Source of the DNA: Cadophora sp. MPI-SDFR-AT-0126
Lineage: Eukaryota; Ascomycota; Leotiomycetes; Helotiales; Ploettnerulaceae
Assembly: GCA_020747065.1 (NCBI GenBank)
Contig: JAGMVK010000002.1
Coordinates: 868,001 to 932,000, forward strand
Direction: 5' to 3'
Length of the DNA stretch: 64,000 nucleotides
Shown: piece after piece, positions 20,364 to 33,243 of the stretch
Numbering within the stretch: position 1 is the stretch's first letter
Layout: the number at the start of each line of letters is the position of its first letter
Position numbers and translations under genes: made by a program
The notes under the pieces: model-generated
The model's database searches: none
Seen by the model: the letters and a program-made list of their open reading frames with translations, nothing else
Told to the model about the DNA's origin: nothing

Positions 20364-22752
20364 TCACGTACGCGGCATCTGCTGACTCTGAACTTGTTGT
20401 TGCGCTGATAATGTCCTGGCGATCCTGTTGTCGCCCCCTGTAGCCGCCGACTCCGCTGTATTTCGATGGTTTGGATAATTCAAATCTTGCAACTGGGCAG
20501 AAGTGCCGCCGGCAGTCGCAGAACCAGCTTCGCCATACATGTCCCATGAGCCTCGATTGCTTGGGGCACCCAAAGGTTGATATTGGTGTGGTGTTTGCAT
20601 GTGATGCTGTCCTGCCTGCCAGTGGCTCGGTCCTTCGTTTGGGTGTTGTGGCATGCGAAGATCAGGAGGGCCACCTTGAAGAGCCATAGACTTCTGCTCG
20701 TGAGGCGAGATGACTCGAGCGGGGATATTGGAGGTGTAGGTCGAAGTGGTCGAGCCAGATATCGATCGAGGCGAGACTCCTCCGTGGTGGTCACTTGCGT
20801 ACGATGAGATTCCCGCATTCGATCCTTCGGTGACATACCCTGACGAACTGACTGGCGTCAGAAGTGTCGGTCCTGGCGGTAGTGTTGAGGATGGGCTGGC
20901 AGACTGGTCCAACGTCAGCATTGAATTATAGTAATCTCTCGCTCGCAATACTCACGTATTTACCAATGATTTTCTTCAACGCGGAAGCCAGATCTTTCCA
21001 GTGGAAGACTTTGACATCTTTCTCGATGTTTCTCGGCTTTGGTGCCGGGAATGCCATTATAACTTTGAAAAACTCCTCGCTGTCAGGCTTTCCCTTGGAT
21101 ACAGTCAATGGCCGGAATCCCTCCAAATTCCTTCGTATCCGGTTCTTTTCTTCCACCGTAAATCGAGCAGCCACTAGTTGTTCCAGTAAGTAGATTGTGT
21201 CAACGCTTGTAACAAAACATTCGTTTTTTTCCTCCCAGTATATGCAGCTGATACAGACGCTGTTTGGAGGTCGATCGTCCGGCGAAACGGCTTGAAAAGT
21301 GGTTGTAATTGTACTGCCTGACTGTGACCGCCTGAAATGTACGAGTCGTCTTCTCGACTCCCACTCCTCCTCTGACCAATGCGCTGCCATTTCTTCAAGA
21401 TCTCCCGTAATCTCCAGCTTTGCTTTCTGATGGTACAAAGCATATGCGTTGAACGGGCCGGGATGACCTCCATGTGGTGTAGATGCCGGGCTAGGAGAAC
21501 TCTGCTGCAGTGTCGAAGTCCTAATCAAGGGTGGATTGGCTGTTGATGCTGGTGTAGGTAGCGACCCCAGACTCGGCCGGTGATGGCCAAGACTTGATTG
21601 TATTCCAGGGCTGCGTGCCATGGTAGCATTAGGGTAAGAACCCCAATTACCTGTTTGGGGTGATTGCGCTTTGATAGTCGGCGGAGATGCTGTAGCCGAT
21701 GTTGAGTAATATCCCAAATTCCTTGCTTGTTGTCCCTGGTAACCTCCCGCGGGACGACTGTATTGTGGTACAAGGGGGTTGTAGTTATTACCGGGCTGAA
21801 GGTATGGCGAGAATGTTTGTGTCCCCTCGCTTTGAGGATAACTGTAGGCGCTGTACTCCTCCTTTGGCCTTAAATGTTGACTGGAAGTACGCTTCAAAGG
21901 ACTTCTCATTAGATCAGTCGAGTCCGTGGAAAGCTTCCGTTTCCTGGAAATCTCCTGTGACATGCTGTTCTCATTCTGGGTATCAATAAACGTAAACTGC
22001 CCAGCAGTCACCTTCTCGATCGCATCTCCATCTCCACTCTCCATGAACATGCAGAGAGGGACTACTGAAGAGTGCCATCCGGTAACACTGAAGGGTGGAA
22101 TTTCGGCGGTCACAGTATAGGAGCAGACAGCCCCCTGCTGGCTCACTTTCTGCAGGGACGCAGGGCATTTGCGTTGTCCAAACATCAGAGAAAAAACGGG
22201 CGCGGTGTCTGTCATCAGCTCGTACAGAGATGTAATGTAAACGTAAATCTTGGTGCCAGATGTTCCTCTCTGGGGTGCGAAGGATGTTATCTCTGGCACC
22301 GTCGTCCCAACATTCAAGTAAGGCCCAGACTGGTCGTCATAAGGAGCGCGCACCTGATTTGGAGGGTATGCCATGGGTGTCAGCTGAGGTGCCGTCTGGT
22401 AGACTGGCGCGGTAGTTGATGCCGGACCAGGGGCTTGGGAGCCATAGCTTGGGGCCGCGTAGGGAAAAGAGTTTTCGGAATAGTTTCGCCCAGAATCATA
22501 GCCTACTAAATTGTAAGTACCTATAGACACGCACTGACGTGTTCAAGGACTCCGCCTCCAAATACACATACCATGAAGCTGTGGCGGTTGCCCTTTCCCG
22601 TACGCAGACATTGGGAGGAGATCCTTTGGGGAATCCACCCTGGCCACGAGGCCACCCTCGTACCCTTCTTCGTGAAAAGCAGCAGTCTCCGGCGATGCGT
22701 ACGAGTCGTCGAGTATAATGGGTCTGTTGGCGGAAGGGTGCTCAGGCTGTGG
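20364..22752 (-). CDS. medA: Medusa-like developmental transcription regulator
   Basis: Exons 22752-22572, 22505-20956 and 20903-20364 are supported (gtatgt/tttag and gtgagt/ccag introns, frame kept). The large exon carries the conserved fungal medusa region: VPEITSFAPQRGTSGTKIYV, PVFSLMFGQRKCPASLQKV, GAVCSYTVTAEIPPFSVTGW, and a C-terminal block HWSEEEWESRRRLVHFRR onward to VKVFHWKDLASALKKIIGKY. The rest is Ser/Pro/Gln-rich and disordered, as in the family; a basic KRK-type stretch (EISRKRKLS) could be a nuclear signal. In Aspergillus and Neurospora (MedA/acon-3) the protein controls conidiophore development. An ATG at 22611 gives 709 residues. The frame stays open upstream to 22752 with conserved-looking sequence, so the true start may lie in an earlier exon (a gtaggt donor ends one at 22810). 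The gene name rests on recollection of the family. Confidence 0.75.
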
Positions 22753-23700
22753 CTAAGTGTCAGTGAGCGTTCGAGAAGATCCTGTCAGAGCTTAAAAGGA
22801 TGCACCTACTTCGAACAGTTTGTACGTTGAATATGCCAGTTTGACGGTAGTGAAGGTGAAAGCCCAAACGTGAGCAGTAACGAGAGGCAATTAAAGTCCA
22901 GACGAAAGCCTTTGTGGATTATCGGAGTGTTGCGATCTGATGGCGCTGTTCCATGGATTGCGGAGGAGATTGGCCAGACGCTATTGTCAATATGACAATT
23001 CCGACAAGCAGTTCGCGCAGGTGTTCGCCCAGTATTGCGCTTTCTCTGGAGAAACTGCTCAGGCGATAGCCGGTTTTGCTTCCTCTGATGGTAGAAGGCT
23101 TCAGGTTTCGCCCGGTGTCAAGTTAGAGGAATCGAGAGTTGAGGAACTGATTTGGAAAGAACTGTTGGGTGAAGGAACTTCAGCTGCGCTTGCTATCTGA
23201 ATCTTGTACCAAATCAATGAGCGGCCGTCTCTCTAGTTTGAATCGAGGTTTCGGGAAGCTGAAACTAATAATAAAGTATTGCCAGTGTTCGCCCTAGATG
23301 AAGAACGGGTCAGCCGGAGTTGGGGTAAGGTGTTGGAATGATAAGTGGTTGGCAGCGGCTGGGATGCAATTTTGACGGGAGTGTTTTGAATCACTTACTG
23401 ATGAAGAAACAAAGACGTGAAGCTGTTGATGTTCGACGAGTGGTCGGGTTTCTTGAAGTTATGCAGCTACCCGTAGAGAGATGAACCTGTTCGCATGGGC
23501 GGTCAGATTCAGTTCATGCCGTCATGGACGGTGGTGTCATGGTCATGCTTAAGAAGTGCCGGGTGACAACATATAGTTCGCAAAGGAAGGTTGATGGAGG
23601 AGGAGGGGAAGTGTAAACGGGCAGAAGATGTGCACAAGCTTAATGGCAGATGCGACCAGGGTCCATGCTCGAGCGGCGTGCCAGGGTAGGTGCTGGTGCT

Positions 23701-23718
23701 GGGTAGGGTAGGGTAGGT
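23701..23718. repeat. GGGTA short tandem repeat
   Basis: Three units plus a partial one. It is not the fungal telomere repeat TTAGGG. Confidence 0.7.
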
Positions 23719-24366
23719 CGGTGGAGCAGAAGGTTCCCAGACACCAAGACAAGACAGTTGCGCACAGATGAAAATCAAGTGCCAGGCAAGGGGGGATAAA
23801 AAGGGCAAGGGGGGTGGATCGCGAATAGGTAATGAGTAATGGAGAAGTGATAGAAGTATGTATATGGAGAGGATAGGGAGAGACTTACAAGTAATGTGTT
23901 AGTGTGTCAGTGGAGCTGAGCAGGCATCGACGATTGTCGTGGTGGGGTCGAAAGAGAGAGCAGCTCCTCCTCCTGACCGCAACTTTTTCAGTAGTGCCAG
24001 AGAGGGAGTGCAATAGTGCAAACGACAGCGCCAGCAGTGTCGAAAGATTGGAAGATCGTGCAAGTGAGAGAGAGTGCACCAGACAATACCGGATAAGCCA
24101 GGGACTGAGTAGCTGGTGCCAAGCACATAGACTCTCCACTAAGATCTCGTCTTGGGAAGGCGGCTGATGGCTGAGCTTCTCAATCTGGCCACGCTCCCAA
24201 GCAAATGATGCTCGATTACAGCCTCTGGGGATCTTGCTGGCTGAAAGTACACAAGTTGCCACTGCACCCGAGAAGGATAACTGGCTAAGTCAAGTGAGTG
24301 GGTTCCCGGTGCGTGCCGAGAGTCAGTCCTTGAGCCTCTTCCTGACCGATCCGTACCGCTGTCTCT

Positions 24367-24392
24367 CTGTCCGTCCGTCCGTCTGTCTGTTC
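24367..24392. repeat. GTCC/GTCT tetranucleotide repeat
   Basis: Six or so imperfect tetranucleotide units in the gene-free interval. Confidence 0.75.
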
Positions 24393-25112
24393 GTTGTCTA
24401 GTATGGTCGCTTGCTCACGCGCGGGAATATGCTGTGACTTGCGGAACAATAATCCGGGGCAGCTGAACACAGCTGGTTGATACTGTTGCGGTTATCTCAA
24501 GGAGGATCTGGCTAACGCGGGGGAATGTATCCTGATCGGGCGAGATGCTATGCAGCCTTCTGTTGAATATGCCTCGGCCTTGTTGAGCTGAACGCAAGAA
24601 TGTAGATTAGAGACGAGGTGGGGAGACTGGACCTTTAAAGATAGGATCCGGGCTGCAGGCTGGAGATTTGTGAGATACAGGAGAATGAAAAGGCGTTGGG
24701 GTGTTGAGACTCGGGGATTATTATAGTATATGCGCGCTGGGAAACGAACGAATGAGCTGGGCACAATTAGGATTATATGTGGCCGACAGACATAGAGTTC
24801 GAGTTTTTCCAGCAGAAGGAATTATAAAAGGCGTGTTCTGGAAAGCGCAAGCTGCAGTAAGGCGACCAGGAAATTCTGGCGTTCTTCCAAAGAAATGGTA
24901 TGGTCGAGGATGGCTTGCAAATGTGGAAGTGTTTTCTGGGACTGGTATGTCTAGTATGGCATATGTGTATGTCCTCTGCAAATCCCGCATAGGCTGAAGA
25001 GAAGTCGGTGTGATTGAGAAGCAGGAGAAGCGTCGTGAGGTTGGGCGCAGGAATGTTCGTCTGTCTATCTTCTGGGCTTTGGCTCGGGGGGAACAGGAGG
25101 ATATGCGCGGAT

Positions 25113-25132
25113 TGGAACTGGAACTGGAACTG
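25113..25132. repeat. GGAACT hexanucleotide repeat
   Basis: Three tandem units. Confidence 0.7.
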
Positions 25133-25565
25133 GACGTCGAATCGTTTCTTTTCCTCCCGCTCTGTCAAGTTGAGGTCAAGGTAGGCGCTACCGGGTTTCG
25201 AGTCGAATGAAGTCAAGTCGAATCCTCTCTCACTCTCCCTCTCCTGTATCTTCTCTGATCTGTCCAGTCCTTTCCTATCCTGTCCCGGCTTTTCTGCCTT
25301 TCTGTCCGTCCAGTCCTCTTCTGTCCAGTCGACCTGACTTCGGCGACCTGCGGCAAGGCACGAGGAACAGTCAAGACGGACGATAGCGGCAGCGTAGTGT
25401 GATGTGGAGGTGCTGGGAAACCGGTAGTGGTGTGGTGTGGTGGGGGAGTGAAAGCCACACCTGTGATCTGCTGGTGATCGCAGTAGTCGGGAATGATATG
25501 TGAGTATTGGTACAGTACAGATCGTAGGCAAGGTATGTCGACAACGGTAGGAGTGGTAGTGTAGA

Positions 25566-25592
25566 CAGGGCAGGGCAAGGCAAGGCAAGGCA
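25566..25592. repeat. GGCAA pentanucleotide repeat
   Basis: Tandem gggca/aggca units; they are the source of a repetitive minus-strand ORF. Confidence 0.7.
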
Positions 25593-26279
25593 ACCTGGAC
25601 AAGATGATCTAGATCTTGACTACTGACTACTGCCTAGTAGGTGGACGACTATCAAAGGGTAAGGGAGGCAAGCAGAGCAGAGCAGAGCAAAGCTACCATA
25701 CACCACAATACGCCTGCTATCCGGACCGGGCTTAATACTCGACTCAGCTCAGGTGTTCCCCGGCACACTCACGCAGCAAGAACGATGACATCGGGAGAAT
25801 CAGCCACGCAGCCTTCTTTGCCGGATCAAATCACAACAGGCGGGCAGACGAGACGAGACGAGCGCAAAGATACCATTGCCAAAGGGCAAACCTGACCGGA
25901 CCAAAGCCAACAGTCAAAGGGGTGAAGCGCGAGCACTGAGCATCGGTCTATCCAGTGCAATTCCTCTCTTGCTCGCTCGCCCGGACGTCAAAAAATCAAA
26001 AAGACCCAAACCCCATCCGGTTGATTCCCAGGGTTCGCGGGCGTGCAGTGCAGCAAGCCGGGGGGAAGCTCCTTGCAAAATGACAGGGCATGACATGACA
26101 GGCCTTTAGCCCCAGCCTAGCTTGACGTCGCTCCAGGTAGCTTTTCGGGTGTTTTAGCGTCCGCACCCCTGTGCACCGCCCTGCTGGCCTCCCCGAGCGC
26201 CTCGAAAGGGCATCGCTCTCAAGCCCCAAAAGCTAAAGATAGGCCGTGGATTACTGCAAAGGGCTGCGATGCCTGCTGG

Positions 26280-26301
26280 CCCCCCCCCCCCCCCCCCCCC
26301 C
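26280..26301. repeat. Homopolymeric C run, 22 bases
   Basis: Uninterrupted C tract followed by CTCC on further bases; length is likely polymorphic or error-prone. Confidence 0.85.
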
Positions 26302-26590
26302 TCCAAGACGATGTCCAATGCCTGCCCATTTGGAACGCCTCCAGAGACTTCTCAGTATGCCTGCAAACAAAACAACCAGCATCCCCAACCCTGTCAAACC
26401 CTTCCCTCAAGCCCATCCCAAGCCCAAAAGGCCAGCCTCACAAAGCCACGCCCAATCCCCACAGCTCTTCACATCCACCGGGACAGTTCTGCCGCGATGG
26501 ACACCTGCACATGGCCTTAATTTTGCCTGTCAATTACCAGTTCTGTCCCAATGCGAACACTTCAGCCCATTTCCGGCGCCCGCTGATGAT

Positions 26591-26612
26591 TGCATGCATG
26601 CATGCATGCATA
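26591..26612. repeat. GCAT tetranucleotide repeat
   Basis: Five self-complementary GCAT units, able to form a hairpin. Confidence 0.8.
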
Positions 26613-27030
26613 CAGCGTGCAGGATGCACTGCAAATCGTCAATCATAGCAGCCAATTTAATGTTGCGCCGGATTGGACGGTCTACTGTATGTTGTGGAGG
26701 TACTGTACAGCTAATCTGCGGTACGGGCAATATAAAATTCAAACGAGAGAGCCACAGCGCAATAACCTCTGCAGAACCGGTGTCCAGCTCATGCAGCTGC
26801 CCTCTGCCGCCTCTTCCATGCTCTCGGAGTCGCAGCCGGCGACCATGTCATGTTCAACGTCACTTGTTGTATCGATGCCGTACAGTGCAGCAGTTGTAGC
26901 TCTATGATAATGCAAGTACGCGGGACTTGGAATGGGGAACCAGAGCAAGAGGAGCGTTGATACCACTCCGGCACACTGAGCAGATCGTCCCGGCACTTGA
27001 AGAGCGGCGAAACTTTGGTCCTGGTCTGGA

Positions 27031-27053
27031 TGGTATGGCATGGCATGGCATGT
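27031..27053. repeat. TGGCA pentanucleotide repeat
   Basis: Four units of tggca/tggta. Confidence 0.7.
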
Positions 27054-27314
27054 CACCGCTGTCCTGGCAGCGGTGAATCTTGGGTCAGGGATAGACAAGG
27101 ATCGCCTACATCGACAAACCCAATCCGACTAGCAATTTGTAGATGGCAATCTGTCCAGCAACCAGATCCAGCAGTCGTCGGCGTCCCCAGATCATTAGTC
27201 GATTCAATTCAGCACTGGCAGCCAATCAGGACAGCAATTCCGGCAATCGTGAGAAAGGAGGGAGGGGCCCATGCTCTACCTATCGCTGCTGCGTCGTATC
27301 GTATCGGACATCTT

Positions 27315-27338
27315 CATCTCATCTCATCTCATCTCATG
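27315..27338. repeat. ATCTC pentanucleotide repeat
   Basis: Four to five tandem catct units. Confidence 0.75.
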
Positions 27339-27861
27339 TCACACTCTCATATGACTTACCCTATAACCACATTTACCTCATGGTCGCATCCAACGATCCA
27401 ACCATCGCCTCGCCTCCTCAGGAGAACAAGACGGTGCGGGGAATCAGCCCTGCCGCATTGTCTTGAAGCTTCAAGTCAGCTTGCTTGCGCAATACGAGTC
27501 AAGTATCCCGTCCGAATACAGCTAACGAGCCAACGGCCGAGCACCTATTCTGTACAACTTTGCTACCCGACCGAAGTTCGGGATCATGGCCAGCACGGGA
27601 TATGAGAATCACGACACGATTCAGATGGCAAGAAAATGCTTGCTTGTTCAAGTGACTGCTATTCATTAAATGAGGTCGAGAAAACTAACCAAGAGGAGAA
27701 GAAAACAAGCCCTGGCCGTGCATCTTCAATAAAGTCGCTTAGCCCAGTGACCTATCAATTACCGGAAGAAGCCTCCTGCACAATATCAGCCCACCAAATC
27801 CAATATTTGATTCTTAATCAGATCATTCGGTCACCCAAAATTAAAAGGCTGGAAAGGATGC

Positions 27862-27882
27862 GATCATCATCATCATCATCAC
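27862..27882. repeat. ATC trinucleotide repeat
   Basis: About six units. Confidence 0.75.
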
Positions 27883-30800
27883 TCTCAAGATATGCTGCCT
27901 TCTCAGACGATCCCTTCGTCCAGATACTCGGCATGTACTCTTGTCAACAAGAAAGTACCTCCGCAAGTATCTTGGTATCTTTCTGAGCTAAGGGAAGGCT
28001 GATGCCGCGCTCCCACACCAAGGCATTCACACCCAATCATCACCCTCACTGTTGATCGACACCTGGATGTGGTCGACGGGTGTGTCAGGTCGTTCCAGCA
28101 CATCTCCCCAAACCATCGAAACTGGCAGGGAACAAGGTCAGGGCCAGGATCAAGGATATCCCAGACTCTTTTTACCCTGACAGCCACGACAAGCATACGA
28201 AGGGTATCGGGAGACGAGTCCGAGAGCAATGAAAAAAGATGCAGGAGAAGATCAGATCCTCTCCTTTTTGGAATACAACATTTTTAAATATTTGGAATTG
28301 CAGGTTGGAATTAGGTGAATCTCGGCCTTGATCACGGCGAAATAAAAAGGATGCTTTCTTCAATCACTAATGATATCGGACGGAATTGATTGGGGAAAAG
28401 GTGCTACAGAAGACCAAATTGCGATTCGAGAACCCTCTCCTCTCGTGATTACCGTCCATCAGTTCACCGCTGCCGTGCCCTGTGCTTCACACCTACCAAG
28501 TCGCAAGCTGTGCTGCATCATCTCATCGTCAATAGCGTAGCGCAACATCTCTCGCTTTCACAGCATTCAGAGTGTCACCGAAAGCATGCCACAACAGCAG
28601 ATAGGGGACCAGACCTCTTAACCAAGGTGTTCGTCTATATCATCTCCAAGAGAAAAGGCGCAATCGAACCGTTACCAACTCCATCAGTTTATGATTTGTG
28701 GCACCGAACGATTTGATTTCTGCATGCTCGTTCTGTGCTGCCCACCCTCATCGTGTCGGCTCTCTCACATCACTTCGTCTGGCCTCATTTCGCCTCGTCG
28801 TATGCTTCAATTAGAACCAAGGAACAACCACAACCACGAAATCACAACACATACAGCTGAGCAGACTTTTCGTATTCCAGTCTCCAAATCGCCAATCTTG
28901 CCTCTTCTTTGCGTCTTCAGCTTTCACATCGACATCCTCAATTCAACAACATACCGTACCTGACCCAGGAAAGCCAGCCAGCGATATGTACAAATTCCCC
29001 CAAATAGACCTCCTCAAACTCCAGCTCGCGCACGACGACGTCACAAACCCCTCGTGTCTGCACCTCTACACCTGCATATATTCGCCTCCATACATTTATT
29101 CTCGTTTCGCCTGCGCTACAAAACCTCAAACTTCCACCCCGAATCCAAAGCACCAGACGATTTCAATAAATCACTGTGGCTGAGCCAGCCATCGAGCCCG
29201 TACGTTTGGTTCGGCTTTCTACCACTCGCTTTGTCCCGTCCCTGTTCCCGTATTTTAGCTTTAGCGAGCCCGAAAGAGATAAAGCGTTCAAGCAAGCCTC
29301 AAAGCCCGAGCACCTGTCAGCTGAAAAGATGCATGGTTCAGGCCTTCAACGACACCACGTCCAGTCGCGCACACCTGGCAGGTAGCAGCTACAAGTCACT
29401 GGTTGGACGAGGCTAAGCTAAACCAGACCCAGACCGCCAACTACGGAGACGCAGATCCCGAAAGATCGACGCTATGCAGGCACGGAAACGATTTCTCTAG
29501 GTTCTTTTGCCCTGGATAGAGGACAGGGATTCTTGAGCTTCAATTGGCTGTTGCGATGATGACTGATGATTTTGGCATTGTGAAATTGCTTTTTGTGAAA
29601 GTTTATTCGCTTCCTGATCTGACTTGGTATTGAGCTGAACTGTACAGATAGGATGTCTTTGACCTCGGGATCGCGAAATGGCTCCACCAAACGTCCGCCA
29701 CTTTCCATTTAACCACATCACTAACCTATCCAAAAAGGTCAATTTGTTCACTTTTTCAGCCCATCGAAACATCAATCGCCGATGGTCTCAACTCCTCTTA
29801 ACCGTCAAGTACTTGGAATGGAAAGAAATTTGAAAATAAGTCCCGGAACATCCCACGTACACACATACCTCTAATATCTCCACGCCCACCCAGAGCACTT
29901 GAGTAAGTAATGATACGCGTCCCCAACGCATGCCCAGCAAGGAGATAATCAGCTGTCGACGCAAGCCCACAAAGAATTTGAACCTTATCAGGAAACGAGC
30001 TGCAATGAACACCAATCAGTTTCTTGGGGAAGTTTATTGGAATGCCAGCAAGCAAGCCTTGTAAATTTAAGTTGCGAAAAGAGTCCGTATGAATTGTACC
30101 TGGGGTTCGGATCGGCAGGCAGGCATGCTAGTCACAGAATTGGCAGGCATGCATGGAGATTTTAGTGGTGATCATCCTTGGGATTTGGCTGGATTTGGAT
30201 TTGATGATGAGAGAAGGTTCGACATCAGGTGAGAAGATCGCTGTTTACCGCGGTTGTTCATTTTATGGAAACGTTATGATCTTCACGGCAACTTCGTTAG
30301 TTTCGTCGTAGCGCATCGCATCAGATCAAGATTCAGATCACGATATCGAACACCTATCTCGTTCAGCGGCTCGGCATGGTGGACAGGAATCAGCAGTTCC
30401 CTAAGCCAAGGCCAAGTTACGTACCACCAACCACCCATCCAGAATATACGCACCAGCGTTCTACGAAATCCAGTTCAGGTTGCACCATGCAAGGTCCCTT
30501 TTCTCTTTCGCCGTCCAACCCAAAGTAAGGTATCGAGTACTGTACACGCGTCTATCTTTTTGCGCTTCGACTAGCTTAGGCACCACGAAAGTAACGAAGC
30601 GTCAGCAAGGCGAGCTCGATTGGTTCGCGACAGCGGGGAGAGATAAAGTTACGATCGTCTGTCTAAGATCCACAAGCAGTACGTCTTTTACATTCCGCAC
30701 GGGCAGGCGGGGATCTCGCCGTTCCGTACGGGATCCAGGAACGAACGGTTAAAAAAGGAGAGACATCCAGCCGTTGTCAGCTAAAAAATGTCTGACAGCT

Positions 30801-31131
30801 TAAAAGACACAACGTCGCATCCCTTGGTATGCATCTGAGACTTTCCTCTTCGCTTGCATTCAACACGATGTTTATTTGGCGATATGCTGGAATTTTTCGG
30901 CGTAGGCGACTGCGATGCGAGGAAAATTTCTCGAAGAAAAAATTCTATTTCCAGCCTATTGAAAAGTTTCCATGCCAATCTCCGCATCATGTGCCGGTTC
31001 TCTTCAGCAGGAAGGCTGCCTGCAGGAACTGATACATGCTGCCGATGTTCGTCAACCAAATTTGCATCCATTTCGGCACCGTCCGATCTCATGTCTTGCT
31101 TCTTCCTGCATCTCCTTCTTTGTGCATTCAA

Positions 31132-31156
31132 TTCCGTTTCGTTTCGTTTCGTTTTG
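31132..31156. repeat. GTTTC pentanucleotide repeat
   Basis: Four tandem gtttc units. Confidence 0.7.
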
Positions 31157-33233
31157 TAATTCTGGTACCACATCTATGGTTCATCTCGCATATGGGTTTG
31201 CCCCATCTCACTAGCTTCAATGCCTGCTCTTAAAGTCTAGCCAGCTCTTTCAAGATCATGCAGGAACTACAAACCTAGCAAGGTTAGCACAAGCCTTCAA
31301 AGAAAAAGTGGTATGACTTTCGGAGATATTAGGAACACCCGTCGCATCTGTCTCATTCTTCCTGTTCCTTCGCCTCCACGAACTGCATCCTCCTTGCCTT
31401 TCGCCTCGCATTTCTCTCTATTTGAAGTTCGTGCGTTCGTCTGTTCGTTCGCCTAGTGCTCGTCCATCTCAGTCGATTACCGAGATGTTCGATCTAGACC
31501 CAACGTCTTCATTCCTTGACCTGCATACACCCGGCCCAATTCCTCAGCATTGCGACTATTTTTTCTTTTGGAATGAAATCTTTGATCCCTCGCCTCCCGC
31601 ATGTCATCTCAAACAGCTCACTCAAATGCCGGAGAAAGAGGACATACATCCTAGCTCTAGCTCTTGCCCTGCATTTGCGCAATGAAATCTCAATTCCCTT
31701 GCTTCCACTTCGTTCAGTCTTCTCAAGCCATCCGCTTGCAACCGACCAAAAGGACAAATACAACTGTCGGTACCTTACCTAGCAGATGTCTCGCAAGCAA
31801 GCAAGTATCCAGGATCCGTTCGTCGGGTGGCGAGTTCGAAAAGTGACGAACAGCTGGCCTGTGCAAGCCCTATCCCACGTGGACGTACATGGATTGCATC
31901 GCTTGCGGTGGAGATGTCGTGAATTTGAGATGCGAAAACTCTACGACATGGATCACTTAATCCCATGCCACATGGCACGATACTCACGTCGTTCGTCGTC
32001 GAGAGGACAGGACTTGTGGAGAAATCTCGTATACAGTCTCCTCTGTACCAATTCACTACCGGATACACCGTAACCTGTCCGCTACTATCGAAAGTCTCTT
32101 CCGAACCACGTTTTCCTCCATGTATGCCCCAGTCTATAGACCCTCTTCCTTGCAGAACTTCATCGGGTAGTATCGCAAGGGAGGCATGCCACTTGGGTCC
32201 ATCAATCTAGATCCTAGGAAATCGAACCTTCCTTTCCTTCCATCGCAGACGCCACGGCCAATATACCCACCTTCTTCCTGTGTGGTTGTGAGATCTGATG
32301 AAAATGTTACGTGGTTCCTGGTCTATATCACAACTCATATATATGGCCCTGGACTAGCAATTAGCGAAATGCATGCATGGATGTGGACCACAAGAAAACT
32401 ACCAAGGTAACCTTCCCTCTTCTCTTTTCGTAAAAGAAAGACAAGCAAATGGACTATCGAATTCCATTCAATTGAATTAAGTCAATTCAACAACACCTTC
32501 CTGTTTTGTTGACAATGGTGCTGCTACTCATGGTATTGACATCTGTCGTCAAAGAACCCGCTCGGCAAACACACCCTATTCCTTCATGGGAATTCCCCGC
32601 CCGAGTTGTGAGGTTCCCAGTTGCGGTTCATCCCAATCCCTGCGCCGCATCCCAAATACGACCCTGCAATGGCATCCCAAGCAAGCCCAAAAAAAGCCAT
32701 TCTCATCCCATTGGTTCCAAGTACCGACAGCTCATACTCCCACCATACATGATCGCTCGTCTCCAGACCTGGGGCTTTGAGCCTGCATATCGGGCGGTTT
32801 TTCTGAGTCAGGATCGATACATACATACAAACAAGTATTGCACTTTTGTTTGCTTGGTCGATAATTTTGGAAGGTTATCTTTGTTTGGGGGATTTTGTGG
32901 CTTGATGTGGCGAGGTGGTGCTTCAGCTGGGGGAAGTTTGTGGCTTGGATCAATAGCTTCATGTCTGCCGCTTTTGGCTGTGAGAGTATTGAGTAAGTGA
33001 CGCGAACTGGGTTGAGGGTGATGATACTGCCATGCTTTTATGCTTGTTTTCCTTGATGATTTGAATAGCTGTGTCCAGTCCATCCAAGAACCAAGACTGA
33101 ACACCAACTGCACTTCCTGAAACTTCAAATTTTGGACTTAATGATTCCTTCGCCCGCTAACTACTGGAATTTCTCCCCTTGTCCTGCCATTTTGAGACCA
33201 ATTCCTGCGCCATTCTCCTCCGTTTTGAGTCCG

Positions 33234-33243
33234 ATCACGTGAT
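33234..33243. promoter_or_regulatory. ATCACGTGAT palindrome (E-box type)
   Basis: A 10 bp perfect palindrome around CACGTG, identical to one at 45670. CACGTG is the site of bHLH factors; function here is unknown because no gene start is nearby. Confidence 0.3.

Noticed and set aside
23701..23718. GGGTA repeat considered as telomere-like
   Set aside because: Unit is not TTAGGG and only three copies exist.
24773..25588. 271-codon minus-strand ORF
   Set aside because: It is dominated by tandem repeats (GGCAA, GGAACT) and has no domain or splice continuity.
26246..26899. 217-codon plus-strand ORF in the gene-free interval
   Set aside because: It runs through the 22-base C tract (poly-Pro) and the GCAT repeat; composition is low-complexity.
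28986..29416. Short plus-strand ORFs after a leader-like sequence (MYKFPQIDLLKLQLAHDD)
   Set aside because: Frames shift without splice sites and no domain is recognisable.
29798..30120. Minus-strand fragment KLIGVHCSSFPDKVQILCGL to GTRIITYSSALGG
   Set aside because: It looks protein-like, but I found no ATG, no plausible partner exon and no family; chance ORFs of this size are expected.
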